A stretch of DNA of 64,000 bases from Clavelina lepadiformis (taxonomy: Eukaryota > Chordata > Ascidiacea > Aplousobranchia > Clavelinidae): the NCBI RefSeq assembly GCF_947623445.1, contig NC_135247.1:15812501-15876500 (forward strand), read 5' to 3'. The translations under genes and the position numbers were made by a program. Every line of letters starts with the position of its first letter. Positions within the stretch are counted from its first letter, which is position 1. Below the pieces are notes generated by a model, which was not told the DNA's origin, ran no database searches, and saw nothing but the letters and a program-made list of their open reading frames with translations. Below, piece after piece: positions 13,344 to 24,760 of the stretch.

Positions 13344-13948
13344 GCTGGTTTAATTGGCCAGTTACAATTGCCCTAACTCCTAGGCTATATGTACAAAATG
13401 GAGGCATAATTGCAGTTAACTAATCTGATCTGTGTTAACGAAAGTTTCTGAGAAAAAACTTTGTAAGATCCAAACTGGAAGATCTGGACGACGATACGTT
13501 TCCCATAGACAAGCGATAATATTGAAATACTGTCTTTAACGGGTTTAAAACATCGGTCTACATTACCGTATCTCATAATAAAACATCAAATTAAAAATAA
13601 ACTGAATTGAAAAACATTTTTATTTGACTGCTGACATAGACGCCAAGGGGACCGCTACGTTTTGCATTTCCTGTTGTCTTTAATAACGAAACTAACTCAT
13701 GTGAATTGTCGTATCGTGCTGCATGGCAAAACTAAGCCAAGTGCTGTAGTTTTATGCAATTTGGTCTCAACACCGATGCACGTCAGCCAGCGACTTAATA
13801 TCACATGACTAAAGTTAACTTAACATAACAACTGACATAGAACATATCAGAAGGCTTACAACCAAACATGCACATCACCTAAGACCAGGTCCTGATTTTG
13901 TTGACTCGGCACTTTAAATTGAAAAGCCATAAACTAGTTACTAGACTC

Positions 13949-14137
13949 ATTGGTTCTCAACCTTTTTTGGCTTACAGCACCCTACAAGCAACCAAAACAT
14001 TTGGCGGGACCCACAGTCAAACCAAAAAGTTTCTGCTTTAAATAAAATTCGAACTGTTTTCCTGGACTAGTAATTATTGCGCAATAACTTGCGGAAACCT
14101 TGCGAAACGTAAATGACATCCCGTTTGAGAACCACTT
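13949..14137. mobile_element. Small hAT-like MITE
   Basis: About 190 bp bounded by inverted ends: TTGGTTCTCAA on the left and TTGAGAACCAC on the right. The GGTTCTCAA end is common among non-autonomous hAT elements. The flanks read TACTAGAC and TTAACTAGA, a plausible worn 8-bp target duplication. It has no coding capacity. Confidence 0.5.
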
Positions 14138-16038
14138 AACTAGAGCATAGGAATGCAAATCGTTTCGTATAAGGTCGAGATTTAAGTGTGGGTTGGCCAG
14201 ATGCAACAAAAACGTCTACTCGTATGAAATGTTATCGTGCAACGAACTTATAAGTTCAAGTCAAGAACTTTTGTATAAACATAAATTCATGTACATTGGC
14301 CTATCTTCCACCGAACCTGTCCCCATCAACACCTTAAGGTTATGTTAGCTTACGCTAAGCATGTTATTTCATTTTTAAGAAGTCAGTTTATCACAAATAC
14401 TCCGGTACGTAAAACATACCCTAAAAAAACTTATAGTTTGCCTATTTTAATACAGATTACAGGTTGCTTTCTGTTAAGCACCAACATGGTTTAAACTGTG
14501 GTAGTCAGCAACCACGGACTCTTGCATTAAATAATGGAACTTTTCATTTGACAAATGAAATAGTGAATGGAAAGAATGAAATGGTATGAGAAATTGCAAA
14601 TCAACAGTGAAACAAAATATTGATTAAAATTATGTGACTTCAGTAACCACATGTTTGCATTTTCTCGCAAGATATAAATTTCAAGTTGCACCATGAATTA
14701 TATTATAATTATCAGTGAAAATCAACAAAAACCGAAGCACCGCAAAGGTTACAACATTTGGTTTCAATAACAAACAACATTGGTTATAAGTCATTAAAGT
14801 TATACTTTTTGTGCATGATATGCTTAATGTTTGTTTACATTTTAGAGATGTTACGGAGGATTTTTCGAGTAATCAGTCTTTTAAAAAATTTACTGTTTAA
14901 TAAAACAAACAAAGATTTTATGGCATTTTTTGGTGTTTGAAGCCACCTTAATTGCACATACTTTGTCTCGTCACAGGTGGGACCATACGAAAGTGCACTT
15001 CTGTATAGTTGTTGCTGTGCAAATACTTTACTTTACTATTGCTAATCAATACATGCTCAATACCGTACCATAACTTTGGTGACCTCATGAAATTAGTGAA
15101 TGTAAGTTAAAAATTAATACTACATGCGTAAAAAAATAATTTTTTCTTAAATAAGGTAATTTATGCCAGTCAAATTGAAATAAAATTTGTTACTTTTGTA
15201 TTTCCAACGTAAATTTCACATTTCTTTGTTTGTTTGAAGTTATGCTAAACATGCTGATGGCCCTCAGTTTGGACAAAAGCTTGGACCGAAGCTGCATTGT
15301 GGCTGCTTTCCACTTTGTGGGTTTGCATTTTATATAGTTCAGTAGTTACACACCTATTATACATATCAGTGATGGCACCTATGAGATCTTTTAAGACTAG
15401 TACTGTAGAATATAGTAAAAATTAATCAAAGGATTTAAAAATACACGGGATACTTGCTGATTATAAAACAATTGCATAATACTTCAACGATTGAATTATT
15501 ACGATGTGAAATAACAAACAAAGATTAAACAATAAACTATAATAATTACAATCCTGCATAAAAATATTTACTGCTGTGCATAGTTATATAAGACAATTAA
15601 TGGTGTCATTTGGCAATTCTTATGCATTATGCTCAGCTGAAATTCATAGTGGAAAACGTAACACTTAAAATCTCGAGAATTTTCAAAATTGTGCTTACTG
15701 CACGTGAAGGTCGCCTCTTGGAAAATGTGCGGTCCCTAAAAAAGGAGACATTTATTTTTCTTTCTTCATATGGAGAAAAATAAGATATCTGTATTTGGGA
15801 TCACACATTTATCGCCAGAAAAGGGTCATTTTGCACCTGGTGTACCCCAATTTTAGCCATCCTACAACCGGTCGCTTCACCTATCAGATCTCGTGGAAAA
15901 GTACAATGCTTTCCAGTCTGGATCTTAACTATCAATCTTGCTAAAACATTGTTCAAGTAGAGTATCACACAAAATTAAAAAATGCCAAAAATAATTCCAA
16001 TACAATTAACACGCTATATATGAAAAGGCACGTCAATC
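14138..16038. other. Intergenic, no gene seen
   Basis: AT-rich spacer between TPMT and the serpin cluster. I find no supported reading frame, RNA gene or element end. The part next to 16039 probably holds the 3' untranslated region of the first serpin. Confidence 0.45.
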
Positions 16039-17160
16039 TTATGGCGACATTAACCTTCCAACAAATAATACATTCCGACTTGGGTTATGCCTAATTAAGA
16101 ACATAAAAGGATGATCACAAATTACTTGTGGTGGAAGTGACATAAATGACACACCAGCAGCAGTAGCAGCGGCTGCTGTCGTACCTTCTTCATTTACTTC
16201 AATAAATGCTTTGTGCATCACTGCTGACACAAAAAGATTAGGCACATCAGACATACTCTGCAATTTGGACATGCTTTCATCAAAAACATCTCGGATTCCC
16301 ATTTTCTTCAAGGTGGGTATCAAATCGTACTGTTGCTCCAGTTTCATCCTTGGCAAAGCAATTATGACCTCCTCCTTTGAAAAAGTGGAAGTAAGTGAAT
16401 CCAGTTTTTCAGAGGTTAATTTTTCTTCAACTTTGCTTAAACCAAATCTTTCACTTGGTACCAGCAATATCATTGATATCTCATTGCCTTGGTAAGGCAG
16501 TTCCAATACTTGGACTTTTAGCTCAGAGTCATAGCTGATGTTAAATTTTTCTTTCTGCGACATCATATTGACTTTGACACTTTTGCTTTCATTTACATGG
16601 AAATCTGTTTCCATTGTTTGGTTCTCTTCAAATTTTTTCATCCAGTTTCCTTTGAAGTATACAGCATTAGCCAACACTAAACGAGTAAGGCCATTCACTG
16701 ATCCAGCTGGCAACAGATCTTTTATTTTTCCATGTGTTTTGTCGTCAACCCACTGATTGATTTCTAATCTAGCCTGATCTGGTTCCTGTTTGAAATCTTT
16801 GCCTTCAATTTCACTGGCATAAAACGTTTGACAGCTTTCCAAAAATTTTTCTTTCATTGTGTACGAAATTTCAGGGAATAATTTATTTGCTATTTCCAAC
16901 AAAACACTGCTTTTCATATTGGACATTTTTTTCAAGATCTCGTGATTATTTTGATGAAGTGTTGAAGTAGACATCCCTTCATAACCAAGACCTCTTTTTA
17001 ATTCCACAGCTGTGTTATCATCAGCTCCAAGCAAAACCATGGCCATTGTCATTGAGACACTCTGCGGTGACAAGAACACATTTTCATTGTTGTCGTTTAC
17101 CAGAGTTTGATAGATATTAAAAGCAAAGTTGTTGGATGTTACTGGAAATTCGGTCATCAT
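16039..17160 (-). CDS. Serpin with Met-Ser reactive bond
   Basis: Single-exon frame of 373 residues from ATG at 17160; the upstream in-frame TTG is not a likely start. Serpins trap serine or cysteine proteases by inserting a cleaved reactive loop into beta-sheet A. The full fold is present: NVFLSPQSVSMTMAMVLLGA near the N-terminus, LVLANAVYFKGNW in the middle, a hinge EEGTTAAAATAA with small residues, and the end DHPFMFLIRHNPSRNVLFVGRL. Counting from the hinge puts Met340-Ser341 at P1-P1', followed by LPPQV, which lines up without a gap with the human alpha-1-antitrypsin loop (Met-Ser-Ile-Pro-Pro). An elastase-like or chymotrypsin-like target is inferred. No signal peptide is seen, as in clade B serpins, although an upstream leader exon cannot be ruled out. 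It is the most downstream of three tandem copies. Confidence 0.93.
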   Translation of the reverse strand: MMTEFPVTSNNFAFNIYQTLVNDNNENVFLSPQSVSMTMAMVLLGADDNTAVELKRGLGYEGMSTSTLHQNNHEILKKMSNMKSSVLLEIANKLFPEISYTMKEKFLESCQTFYASEIEGKDFKQEPDQARLEINQWVDDKTHGKIKDLLPAGSVNGLTRLVLANAVYFKGNWMKKFEENQTMETDFHVNESKSVKVNMMSQKEKFNISYDSELKVQVLELPYQGNEISMILLVPSERFGLSKVEEKLTSEKLDSLTSTFSKEEVIIALPRMKLEQQYDLIPTLKKMGIRDVFDESMSKLQSMSDVPNLFVSAVMHKAFIEVNEEGTTAAAATAAGVSFMSLPPQVICDHPFMFLIRHNPSRNVLFVGRLMSP

Positions 17161-18828
17161 CACAGATAAATGCAATCTATTAAACTAGAGATCTAATGTT
17201 CTGGTACTGTATAAGCAACAAATGCGTTATTTAGTGCATTCTATTTAGTACAACCATTCTCTGAATTTTTTCACGAAATAAACTTGTTGCAGAAGCAGCA
17301 TACATAAAAGTAATTATGCCTAGAACTGGTTAAGGAGGCTGTTTTGTTTTCAAAATGTGAATATAGTTTAAGTGGGAGCGACATTTCGAAGACTGTGCTT
17401 TGACTGTGATTTAACTTTGCAAATGAATCATAATGAGGATTAATAACTACTGCTTATAAATGTAAAAACAATACATTTGATGAAAAACTACCATATATTT
17501 CAATTGTGAAAACGAGTGACCACTGACATTAGTTGAAACAAAATAAAAATAAAATGATATCAAAATTATTAATAAAACAATTTTTTAAATTTAAACAATG
17601 AGGGTGAAGTATCAGGCTACTAAATAGCATTTCACTAGTAATAAGTTGTATCACTTTCTGGAAGGTGACAACGACACAAACAATTTTGAAGCTTTAAACA
17701 CACAACTTCAAACGAAGCATTTTCTGTGATAATCAATATTATTAATAATAAAGTACTTAATGTGATCAGAAAATTCAAACATTAATACTGGATCGTACAC
17801 CAGCACAGATGCAAGCCAAAATGCTCAGTAATTGTGTTACTGGTCATGAACGTTTAATGAAAAGCACAAACATTTTCACAATTTACAGAATCAAAATACT
17901 ATTTTAATATTAAACCAAACAAAATTTACTGAGTATTAACCATAGAAAAAGTGCAGTAGTGTGTTAATTACCATCATATACATTGTCAAACATACTGCTG
18001 CATAAACATGAAAAAATTGAAGTTGGATAATAATTTAAATAATCTCATAAAAATATATAAGATACATAATTATAAATTATAATTAAAATATATAATTACA
18101 AACTCACAATGTTTATACAAAGTAAAGATATCATTATCATATTAGTTTAAAAATGTGTTAATGCATAATCATATATTAGAGAAGAGCTGGATATAATAAA
18201 ATCTAACTGGATTTCGTGATTTTTGGAATTTGGCTTTTACCAAACTTTGAAAAGGATGGCCGTATTTTTTGAATTTTGAGCATGATAATAACATATCATT
18301 TCTAACTAGTATGCTTATGATAACCCTTGACTCAAGGTCTGTTTCTATGTGCCAATTTTCTCAGAGATTGCCTTTGCTTGATTAAGAGATTGTGGATGCC
18401 ATACCAAAGCAATGAATTATAATATGCGTGGTGGCCTTCAAAACAGACAATTTTCATTGGGCGAAATTGCCCATTGGCCACATGTTTTGTGCGCAAGAGA
18501 ATGAGCTAGTTGTTGGTGACAAACTTAATTGTGAAAAATCTGCTGGATTTGCAGGATGTATCGAAGTTGTAAAAAAATTCAAATCCAGCTGAACAGTACT
18601 TTTGCCTAGCCAGCTCAATCCCTAATAAATAATTTATACAATCATCAATACATGAAATTATCATACAAATAAACTTTTTATTGAACTACTAGCACATATA
18701 ACATTGAGTATACTTGCTAAATTACAGAAAAAACACCAAAAAAAGAAATAAATGAACAGTGCACTAAAAGTGAGAATCAAGCAAACTTTCTTATGTTGTT
18801 CACACAGATCATCACGCCAAATATCAGC
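17161..18828. other. Spacer between serpin copies 1 and 2
   Basis: Holds the 5' flank of the serpin at 16039 and the 3' flank of the serpin at 18829. A minus-strand AATAAA at 18677-18682, about 150 bases past the stop of the second serpin, is its likely poly(A) signal. No other gene is seen. Confidence 0.5.
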
Positions 18829-19953
18829 TCATGGTGACATTAATCTTCCCACAAACAGTATAGTTTGACTCGGGTTATGTTTAATAAGGAACATAAATGG
18901 ATGATCACAGATTACTCTTATTGTTGGAACAGCCATCCTTCGCATAGCTACGGCGGCAGTTGCAGCTGCTGCTTCTGTGCCTTCTTCATTTACCTCAATG
19001 AATGCTTTGTGAGCTACAGTGGATATAAACAGATCAGGGACACCAGATATATTTTGTAGATTAGCCCGATTTTGATCAAAAACATCTTCAATACCCATTT
19101 TCTTCAAGGTGGGTATTAAATCATACTGCTGTTCCAGTTTTATCCTTGGCAAAGCAATTATGACCTCTTCCCTTGAAAAACCGGATATAAGTGAATCCAG
19201 TTTTTCAGGGGTTAAACTTTCTTCAACTTTGCCTAGACCAAACCTATCTGTTGGTACTAACAATATCATGGATACTTCATCGCCTTCATAAGGCAATTCC
19301 AATATTTGAACTTTTAACTCAGAGTCATAGTTAATGTTAAACTTATGTTTTTGAGACATTATATCAACTTTGACACTTCTTCCTTTATTCACATGAAAAT
19401 CCATTTTCCTTGTTTCCACTTCCTTAAATTTCTTCATCCAGTGTCCTTTGAAGTATACAGCATTAGCCAACACTAAACGAGTAAGACCATTCACTGATCC
19501 AGCTGGCAACAGATCTTTTATTTTCTTGTGAGTTTGATCTTCAACCCACTGATTGATTTCTAATCTAGATTGATCTGGTTCTTGCTTGAAGTTTTTGGCT
19601 TCAATTTGACTCTCATAAAACTTTTGGCAATTCTCAACAAACTCTTTTTTAAGAGTGTACGAAATCTCAGGGAATAATTTATTTGCCGTTTCCAACACCA
19701 CGCTGCTTTTCATATTGGAAATTTTTTGCAAAACCTTCAGATTGTTGTCATGAATGGTGGAATCGCATGCATGGTCATACGCAAGACCTCTTTTTAATTC
19801 CACAGCTGTGTTATCTTCAGCTCCAAGTAAAACCATGGCCATTGTCATTGAGACACTATGCGGAGACAGAAACACATTGTCATTGTTGTCCTTCACCAAA
19901 GTTTGATAGATATTAAGAGCAAAATTACTGGATTTCAGTGGCGAACTAAACAT
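18829..19953 (-). CDS. Serpin with Arg at the predicted P1
   Basis: Single-exon frame of 374 residues from ATG at 19953; an in-frame GTG further upstream is less likely. It shares the body of its two neighbours almost block for block, including LLPAGSVNGLTRLVLANAVY and EEVIIALPRIKLEQQYDLIP. The hinge EEGTEAAAATAA fits an inhibitory serpin. The loop then reads VAMRRMAVPTIR, so the residue 17 positions after the hinge glutamate is Arg339 followed by Met. The loop is about two residues longer than in the serpin at 16039, so P1 could shift to the other Arg. An Arg P1 suggests a trypsin-like target (inference). The C-terminal QTILFVGRLMSP is standard. No signal peptide is seen. Confidence 0.93.
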   Translation of the reverse strand: MFSSPLKSSNFALNIYQTLVKDNNDNVFLSPHSVSMTMAMVLLGAEDNTAVELKRGLAYDHACDSTIHDNNLKVLQKISNMKSSVVLETANKLFPEISYTLKKEFVENCQKFYESQIEAKNFKQEPDQSRLEINQWVEDQTHKKIKDLLPAGSVNGLTRLVLANAVYFKGHWMKKFKEVETRKMDFHVNKGRSVKVDIMSQKHKFNINYDSELKVQILELPYEGDEVSMILLVPTDRFGLGKVEESLTPEKLDSLISGFSREEVIIALPRIKLEQQYDLIPTLKKMGIEDVFDQNRANLQNISGVPDLFISTVAHKAFIEVNEEGTEAAAATAAVAMRRMAVPTIRVICDHPFMFLIKHNPSQTILFVGRLMSP

Positions 19954-22253
19954 TTTGATTTTATGTGAAATCACACAAATTTAAACATAACAACTAAGAA
20001 AATCCTAATTTACCTATAAATTGAAACTTGAACATTATTGGTGAAGACAAGCTTGAAATTTAAACTTGAGTAACATTTTTTAAGTGAAAGTAAGGCGATA
20101 TTAACAGATATGTTCACGTCGTTTCCTTTTTAACTAATACATGATCATTTCCGATATATTTACATAAAATGGTGGGCTTTTAAGGCAGTTCTGCTTTTAC
20201 CAGTTTTTTTGAAGTATTGGGTGAAATTTGTTACCAGTACAAAGTTAACATATATTTATACATCATACAATATTTTGTGTCATAAAAAAGCAAATAGAGG
20301 AATACCTGGTATGACAACTGACAGCCAAATAAACCTAGTACGGTAATGTAAAACAACTGCTTGACATAGTGGCAAATTTATCCAAACAACAAGATGCTAG
20401 TGTATTAACGTTAAATACAGGTTTTAAACATCTAACACTTACTCATAGCAAACGCCGGGTGAAAATTGGAATGTTGCAAAGTTTCTACACCTCTTACTAA
20501 TGAACTAAGAAAAACACAATTTACGTAAGACAGCTAGAGCTAACAGAAAGGTATTCGTGTTATTTGCAACAACAATTACAACTACGGGCAAGCTTTTAAG
20601 TCAAAGCCACTTTAACAATATTACTAAGTCCAACACTTTTGGCATTCACTAAAATGCAGTGTCAGCAGCATAATTCTCATGGATTCCTTCAAAACACACT
20701 ACAAGGTGCACAAACTTTAACTAGAAAAAATTGTAAAGGTGCAAAAAAGAATTACTAAAACGTTGTGTGTCAGTATCTACTAATAAAATAAGAACAAGTT
20801 CATGGCAGTGTAAAAAGATATTTGACAAGTAAAATATATACAGTACAGAATATACAATTGGGTGTTAAGATGAGGTTTACATTATAACTAATGACAAAAA
20901 ACAAGTTTGTAACAAATAAAAAATCTTTTGGTTGTTTATGGTCGGCTAACTGGCTAGTTGACTTCACCTTTACATTTATACAAAGCAACGGGTAGCTGAT
21001 AAAGCTGATATAGCTGTGTTGGGTTTAGTTGTAAATGATGGCAATGTCATGAGTCTAGGTTAAAGATGTCTGACACTTTATTACAGATGTACAATTCCAC
21101 GTGATGAAACACGGTGAACAAAAGACAAGAGTAACAAGTGTAGTAGTTGTAATCTCTCGTGTTCACGGTCTGTTGATGCCTTAGGAACAATAAAAACGTG
21201 TGGAGATCTGAGCGTGCTATTTTAAGCTTTAAGTTTACAAAACGAAAAACAGTAACCTGGGTGCCATTAAGCATTTTATGGCGTAGATAATTTAATGATG
21301 ATATCATGATCGAGTACTCGGACTGGATCGAGTAGAGTGAGTAATTTCGGTTTTGTCCCATCCCCAATAGAAAATACGCAATCGTCAATAATGATAAAAC
21401 TGTAAGCGCTAGAAGTTATAGATTAACAAAACTGCATAAAATAATACATACAATTTAATAAGGCAATAAACGTTAACATTTGCTTTTAAGAATAATGAAG
21501 CTTAACGCTATTTCATAGAATACATAAGCTTCATAGTTTTCCTAACATATAAAATAAAACATTATAAGCTATTGTAAAATGTTGCACATATTTTTAAAGC
21601 AGTGTGTTTCTACAAAAACATAGTTCAAATGGTAAGATCAGATAAAACAAAAATGTCAAACAGAGTGTTCATATATTAAAAAATTCTGAAAAAGAAGTTT
21701 TAGTATCTATCACACTAGTGTCGAGACTTACTCGTAAAAAATCTTCACACAGTGGAGGACAATGTACAACAACAGCTTATTTTAAAATTGCACAACCATG
21801 GTCATTAAATTGTGATGAAACTCATCAAACAAATATACACTGTATTGTATATATGCATAGATACATATCAATTATATCATAAACATTAGATTTCTATGTA
21901 ATGAATTTACACATAATAGAAAATAGTTATATTTATTGCAGTACTGTAATCTCATCATACTGTAATCTCATTGGGAACAACAATGTGAAGTCATTGCACA
22001 ACAATTAAAACGGTGATATTGATATCAATACATGCAAACTTTGGCATAAAAGTTGTGTTTACAAATGAAAAACAATTTGCAATAAAGAAGGCAATCATTT
22101 TGCAATCAATAAACAAACAATATATGCTTTTCTTCATGTGTGTAAACTTAATATAAGGATTTTATTAAATCACTTTTATGGGCCACTTATTACTATGATA
22201 TATTCTGAACTGATCTGACCTTCACACATTTGTTGCTGATAAGAAACATCATC
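19954..22253. other. Spacer between serpin copies 2 and 3
   Basis: About 2.3 kb with no supported gene. AT-rich, with short chance frames only. It must contain the promoter of the serpin at 18829, but no motif stands out. Confidence 0.45.
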
Positions 22254-23384
22254 TCATGGTGACATCAATCTTCCAATAAACAGTATAGTTTGACTCGGGT
22301 TGTGCTTAATAAAGAACATAAATGGATGATCACAAATGACTTCAATTGGAATTACAGTCGTAAGAGAACATCCACACAAAACAATAGAACTTGCAGCTCC
22401 TGCTTCTGTGCCTTTTTCGTTTACTTCAATGAATGCTTTGTGAGCTACTGTGGATATACAAAGACCAGGCTCATCGGATATACTCTGCAATTTGGACAGA
22501 CTGGAATCAAAAACATCCCGGATTCCCATTTTCTTTAAAGTGGGTGTCAAATCGTATTGCTGTTCCAGTTTCATTTTTGGCAAAGCAATTTCAACCTCCT
22601 CTTTGGAAAAACCAGAAGTAAGTGAATCCAGTTTTTCAGGGGTTAAACATTCCTCAACTTTGCCTAGACCAAACCTATCTGTTGGTACTAACAATATCAT
22701 GGATACTTCATCACCTTCATAAGGCAATTCCAATATCTGAACTTTTAAGTTACGATCAGTATTGATGTTAAAATAAGCCTTTTGTGACATCATGTCAACT
22801 TTAACGGTTTTTCTTTTCTTTACATGAAACTTCCTTTTCCTTGTGTTATACCCTTCGAATTCTTCTAACCAGCTACCTTTGAAGTATACAGCATTAGCCA
22901 ATACCAGTCGAGTAAGACCATTCACTGATCCAGCTGGCAACAAATCTTTTATTTTCTTGTGAGTTTGATCTTCAACCCACTGATTGATTTCCAATCTAGC
23001 CCGCTCTGGTTCTTGCTTGAAATTTTTGGCTTCGATTTTACTCTCATAAAACTTTTGGCAGTTCTTCACGAATTCCTCTTTCAGAGTGTATGAAATTTCA
23101 GGGAATAATTTATTTGTTGTTTCCAACACCACAGTGCTTTTCATGTTAGAAAGTTTTTTCAAGAACTCCTGGTTGTTGTCATGAACTGACGAATCAAACA
23201 TTCCCTCATACCCAAGACCTCTTTTTAATTCCACAGCTGTATTATCTTCAGCTCCAAGCAAAACCATGGCCATTGTCATTGAGATACTATGCGGTGAGAA
23301 GAACACATTTTCTTTGTTGTTCTTCACCAAAGTTTGATAGAGTTTTAGAGGAAAGTTGTTGGATGTTACTAACATACCTGACAT
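22254..23384 (-). CDS. Serpin with Cys-Ser at the predicted reactive bond
   Basis: Single-exon frame of 376 residues from ATG at 23384. The serpin core is intact: NVFFSPHSISMTMAMVLLGA, LVLANAVYFKGSW, and a C-terminal DHPFMFFIKHNPSQTILFIGRL. The hinge EKGTEAGAASS keeps small residues at P12 to P9. The loop continues IVLCGCSLTTVIPIEV and is about four residues longer than in the serpin at 16039. By simple counting P1-P1' is Cys339-Ser340, though the longer loop makes this less sure; Leu or Thr could serve. Cys at P1 occurs in some clade B serpins. It is the most upstream and most loop-diverged of the three copies. All lie on the same strand in one 7.3-kb block, so unequal crossover is the likely source. 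Confidence 0.93.
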   Translation of the reverse strand: MSGMLVTSNNFPLKLYQTLVKNNKENVFFSPHSISMTMAMVLLGAEDNTAVELKRGLGYEGMFDSSVHDNNQEFLKKLSNMKSTVVLETTNKLFPEISYTLKEEFVKNCQKFYESKIEAKNFKQEPERARLEINQWVEDQTHKKIKDLLPAGSVNGLTRLVLANAVYFKGSWLEEFEGYNTRKRKFHVKKRKTVKVDMMSQKAYFNINTDRNLKVQILELPYEGDEVSMILLVPTDRFGLGKVEECLTPEKLDSLTSGFSKEEVEIALPKMKLEQQYDLTPTLKKMGIRDVFDSSLSKLQSISDEPGLCISTVAHKAFIEVNEKGTEAGAASSIVLCGCSLTTVIPIEVICDHPFMFFIKHNPSQTILFIGRLMSP

Positions 23385-24194
23385 TATGATTTTTGGTGTA
23401 TTTAAACAATTTTAGGCAATACAAGTCAACAATACCTTGCTTACCCATTAACTGGTCTCTACCAAAAGATATTACAGGTAAAAGCAAGAAAATTATTTAA
23501 GGCTGACATATTATCATCAGCTTTCTTCAGCCATTTTCACAGTCAAAGTAGAAATACTTATAGTTCTAAGTGACAGTAAACACAATCTAATGCCGTATAT
23601 TTTCTTCTCCTGTTATCATTGTGACATTGCGGTTATCTTGAGCAACACAGGCAAAAAGATTTGTGTTTTGAAAAACAATCTACTTTTTTTATTCAAATAT
23701 GATTTTATTGGGCACAATCACTTTTATGGTCACATTTATTGATATCATCGATTACAACCAGTGAAAAATTTAAAGAAAAACTTTGAAAATGTTGAGAAAT
23801 ATAAACAAATGAGCAAGGCTGGCTTCATCTATCCGGCCATAAAGATTGGTCAAATTTTGATAAGGATCGATGAAAATTTATCTGGCCCACAGGATTTTTT
23901 GATAGGGTGTTAAATAAATCTATAGTTATACCTGTTAGCCTAGGTATGCAAAGGACAAAGATTAAATAGATGCACATCTCACTAACTGTTGTGCATCTGC
24001 ACGCTGAAGTCAGCGGGTCCACACGCCCGATATCTTGGCGAATCCTGCTATGAAATACAGACCAGATAAGCTGCGTATATGTATCTTCACTGTTGAATTG
24101 GTTGTTGATTTGCTATTGTCTTGAAACTGAAGACTAGATTGGAAAGTTACAAAACAGTTACCCTTACAAAACAGTCAGTCGAAGACATGCCAAG
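23385..24194. other. Flank between serpin cluster and LINE
   Basis: Contains the 5' flank of the serpin at 22254. No gene is recognised. A 65-residue minus-strand frame at 23825-24022 has no signature I know. Confidence 0.4.
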
Positions 24195-24760
24195 TTACTA
24201 TAAAAACCATGGATTACTAAGGGCATACTTATTTCAATCAAACACAAAAAGAAACTGCATCATAAACGGACAATGACAAAAAACCAGCTACACTTTAATA
24301 CATATAAAAAATATCGAAATAGGTTGGTTACCAATCTTAAAGAATTATCCAAGACCATGCACTATAAAAACCAATTCAAGGAAGCTCACAACGATACAAG
24401 CAGAACTTAGAAAGTAATTAACGAATTATTGAACAAACGTAGTCATACAAATATATTACTGTACCAAATTGAAAACTACTGACCCATTGAAATTTCAAAC
24501 TTGGTAAATGAACATTTTGTAAGCATTGGCCACAAAATAGCTTATGCATTTAAAGACAATGAAAAAACCCATGACTGTACTCTCTATGTTAAAAAGATTT
24601 ATTCGAAAAAATTGGAATTTATTGAAGCAGGTAGGTGGGAAATTGAGTATGAAATAAGTCAACTAAAAAGCAACAAATCGCCAGGATATGATGATATACC
24701 AGCCGAGATACTAAAAGATTGCAAGTATCTAATCTCTGAACCACTAGCACATACTTTTAA
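24195..24760 (+). mobile_element. LINE remnant, 5' part of reverse transcriptase region
   Basis: Translated pieces read KPWITKGILISIKHKKKL, the linker before the RT domain in CR1/Jockey-type LINEs, then NEHFVSIGHKIA and LKSNKSPGYDDIPAEILKD, the N-terminal RT block. Stop codons interrupt the frame, so it is dead. It ends exactly at the TTAA at 24757-24760, where a piggyBac element is inserted; the RT frame resumes after the matching TTAA at 26076. The endonuclease part is not recognisable. Confidence 0.8.

Noticed and set aside
17161-17175. Start of the first serpin at the in-frame TTG
   Set aside because: ATG at 17160 matches the N-terminus of the sister copies and needs no unusual start codon.
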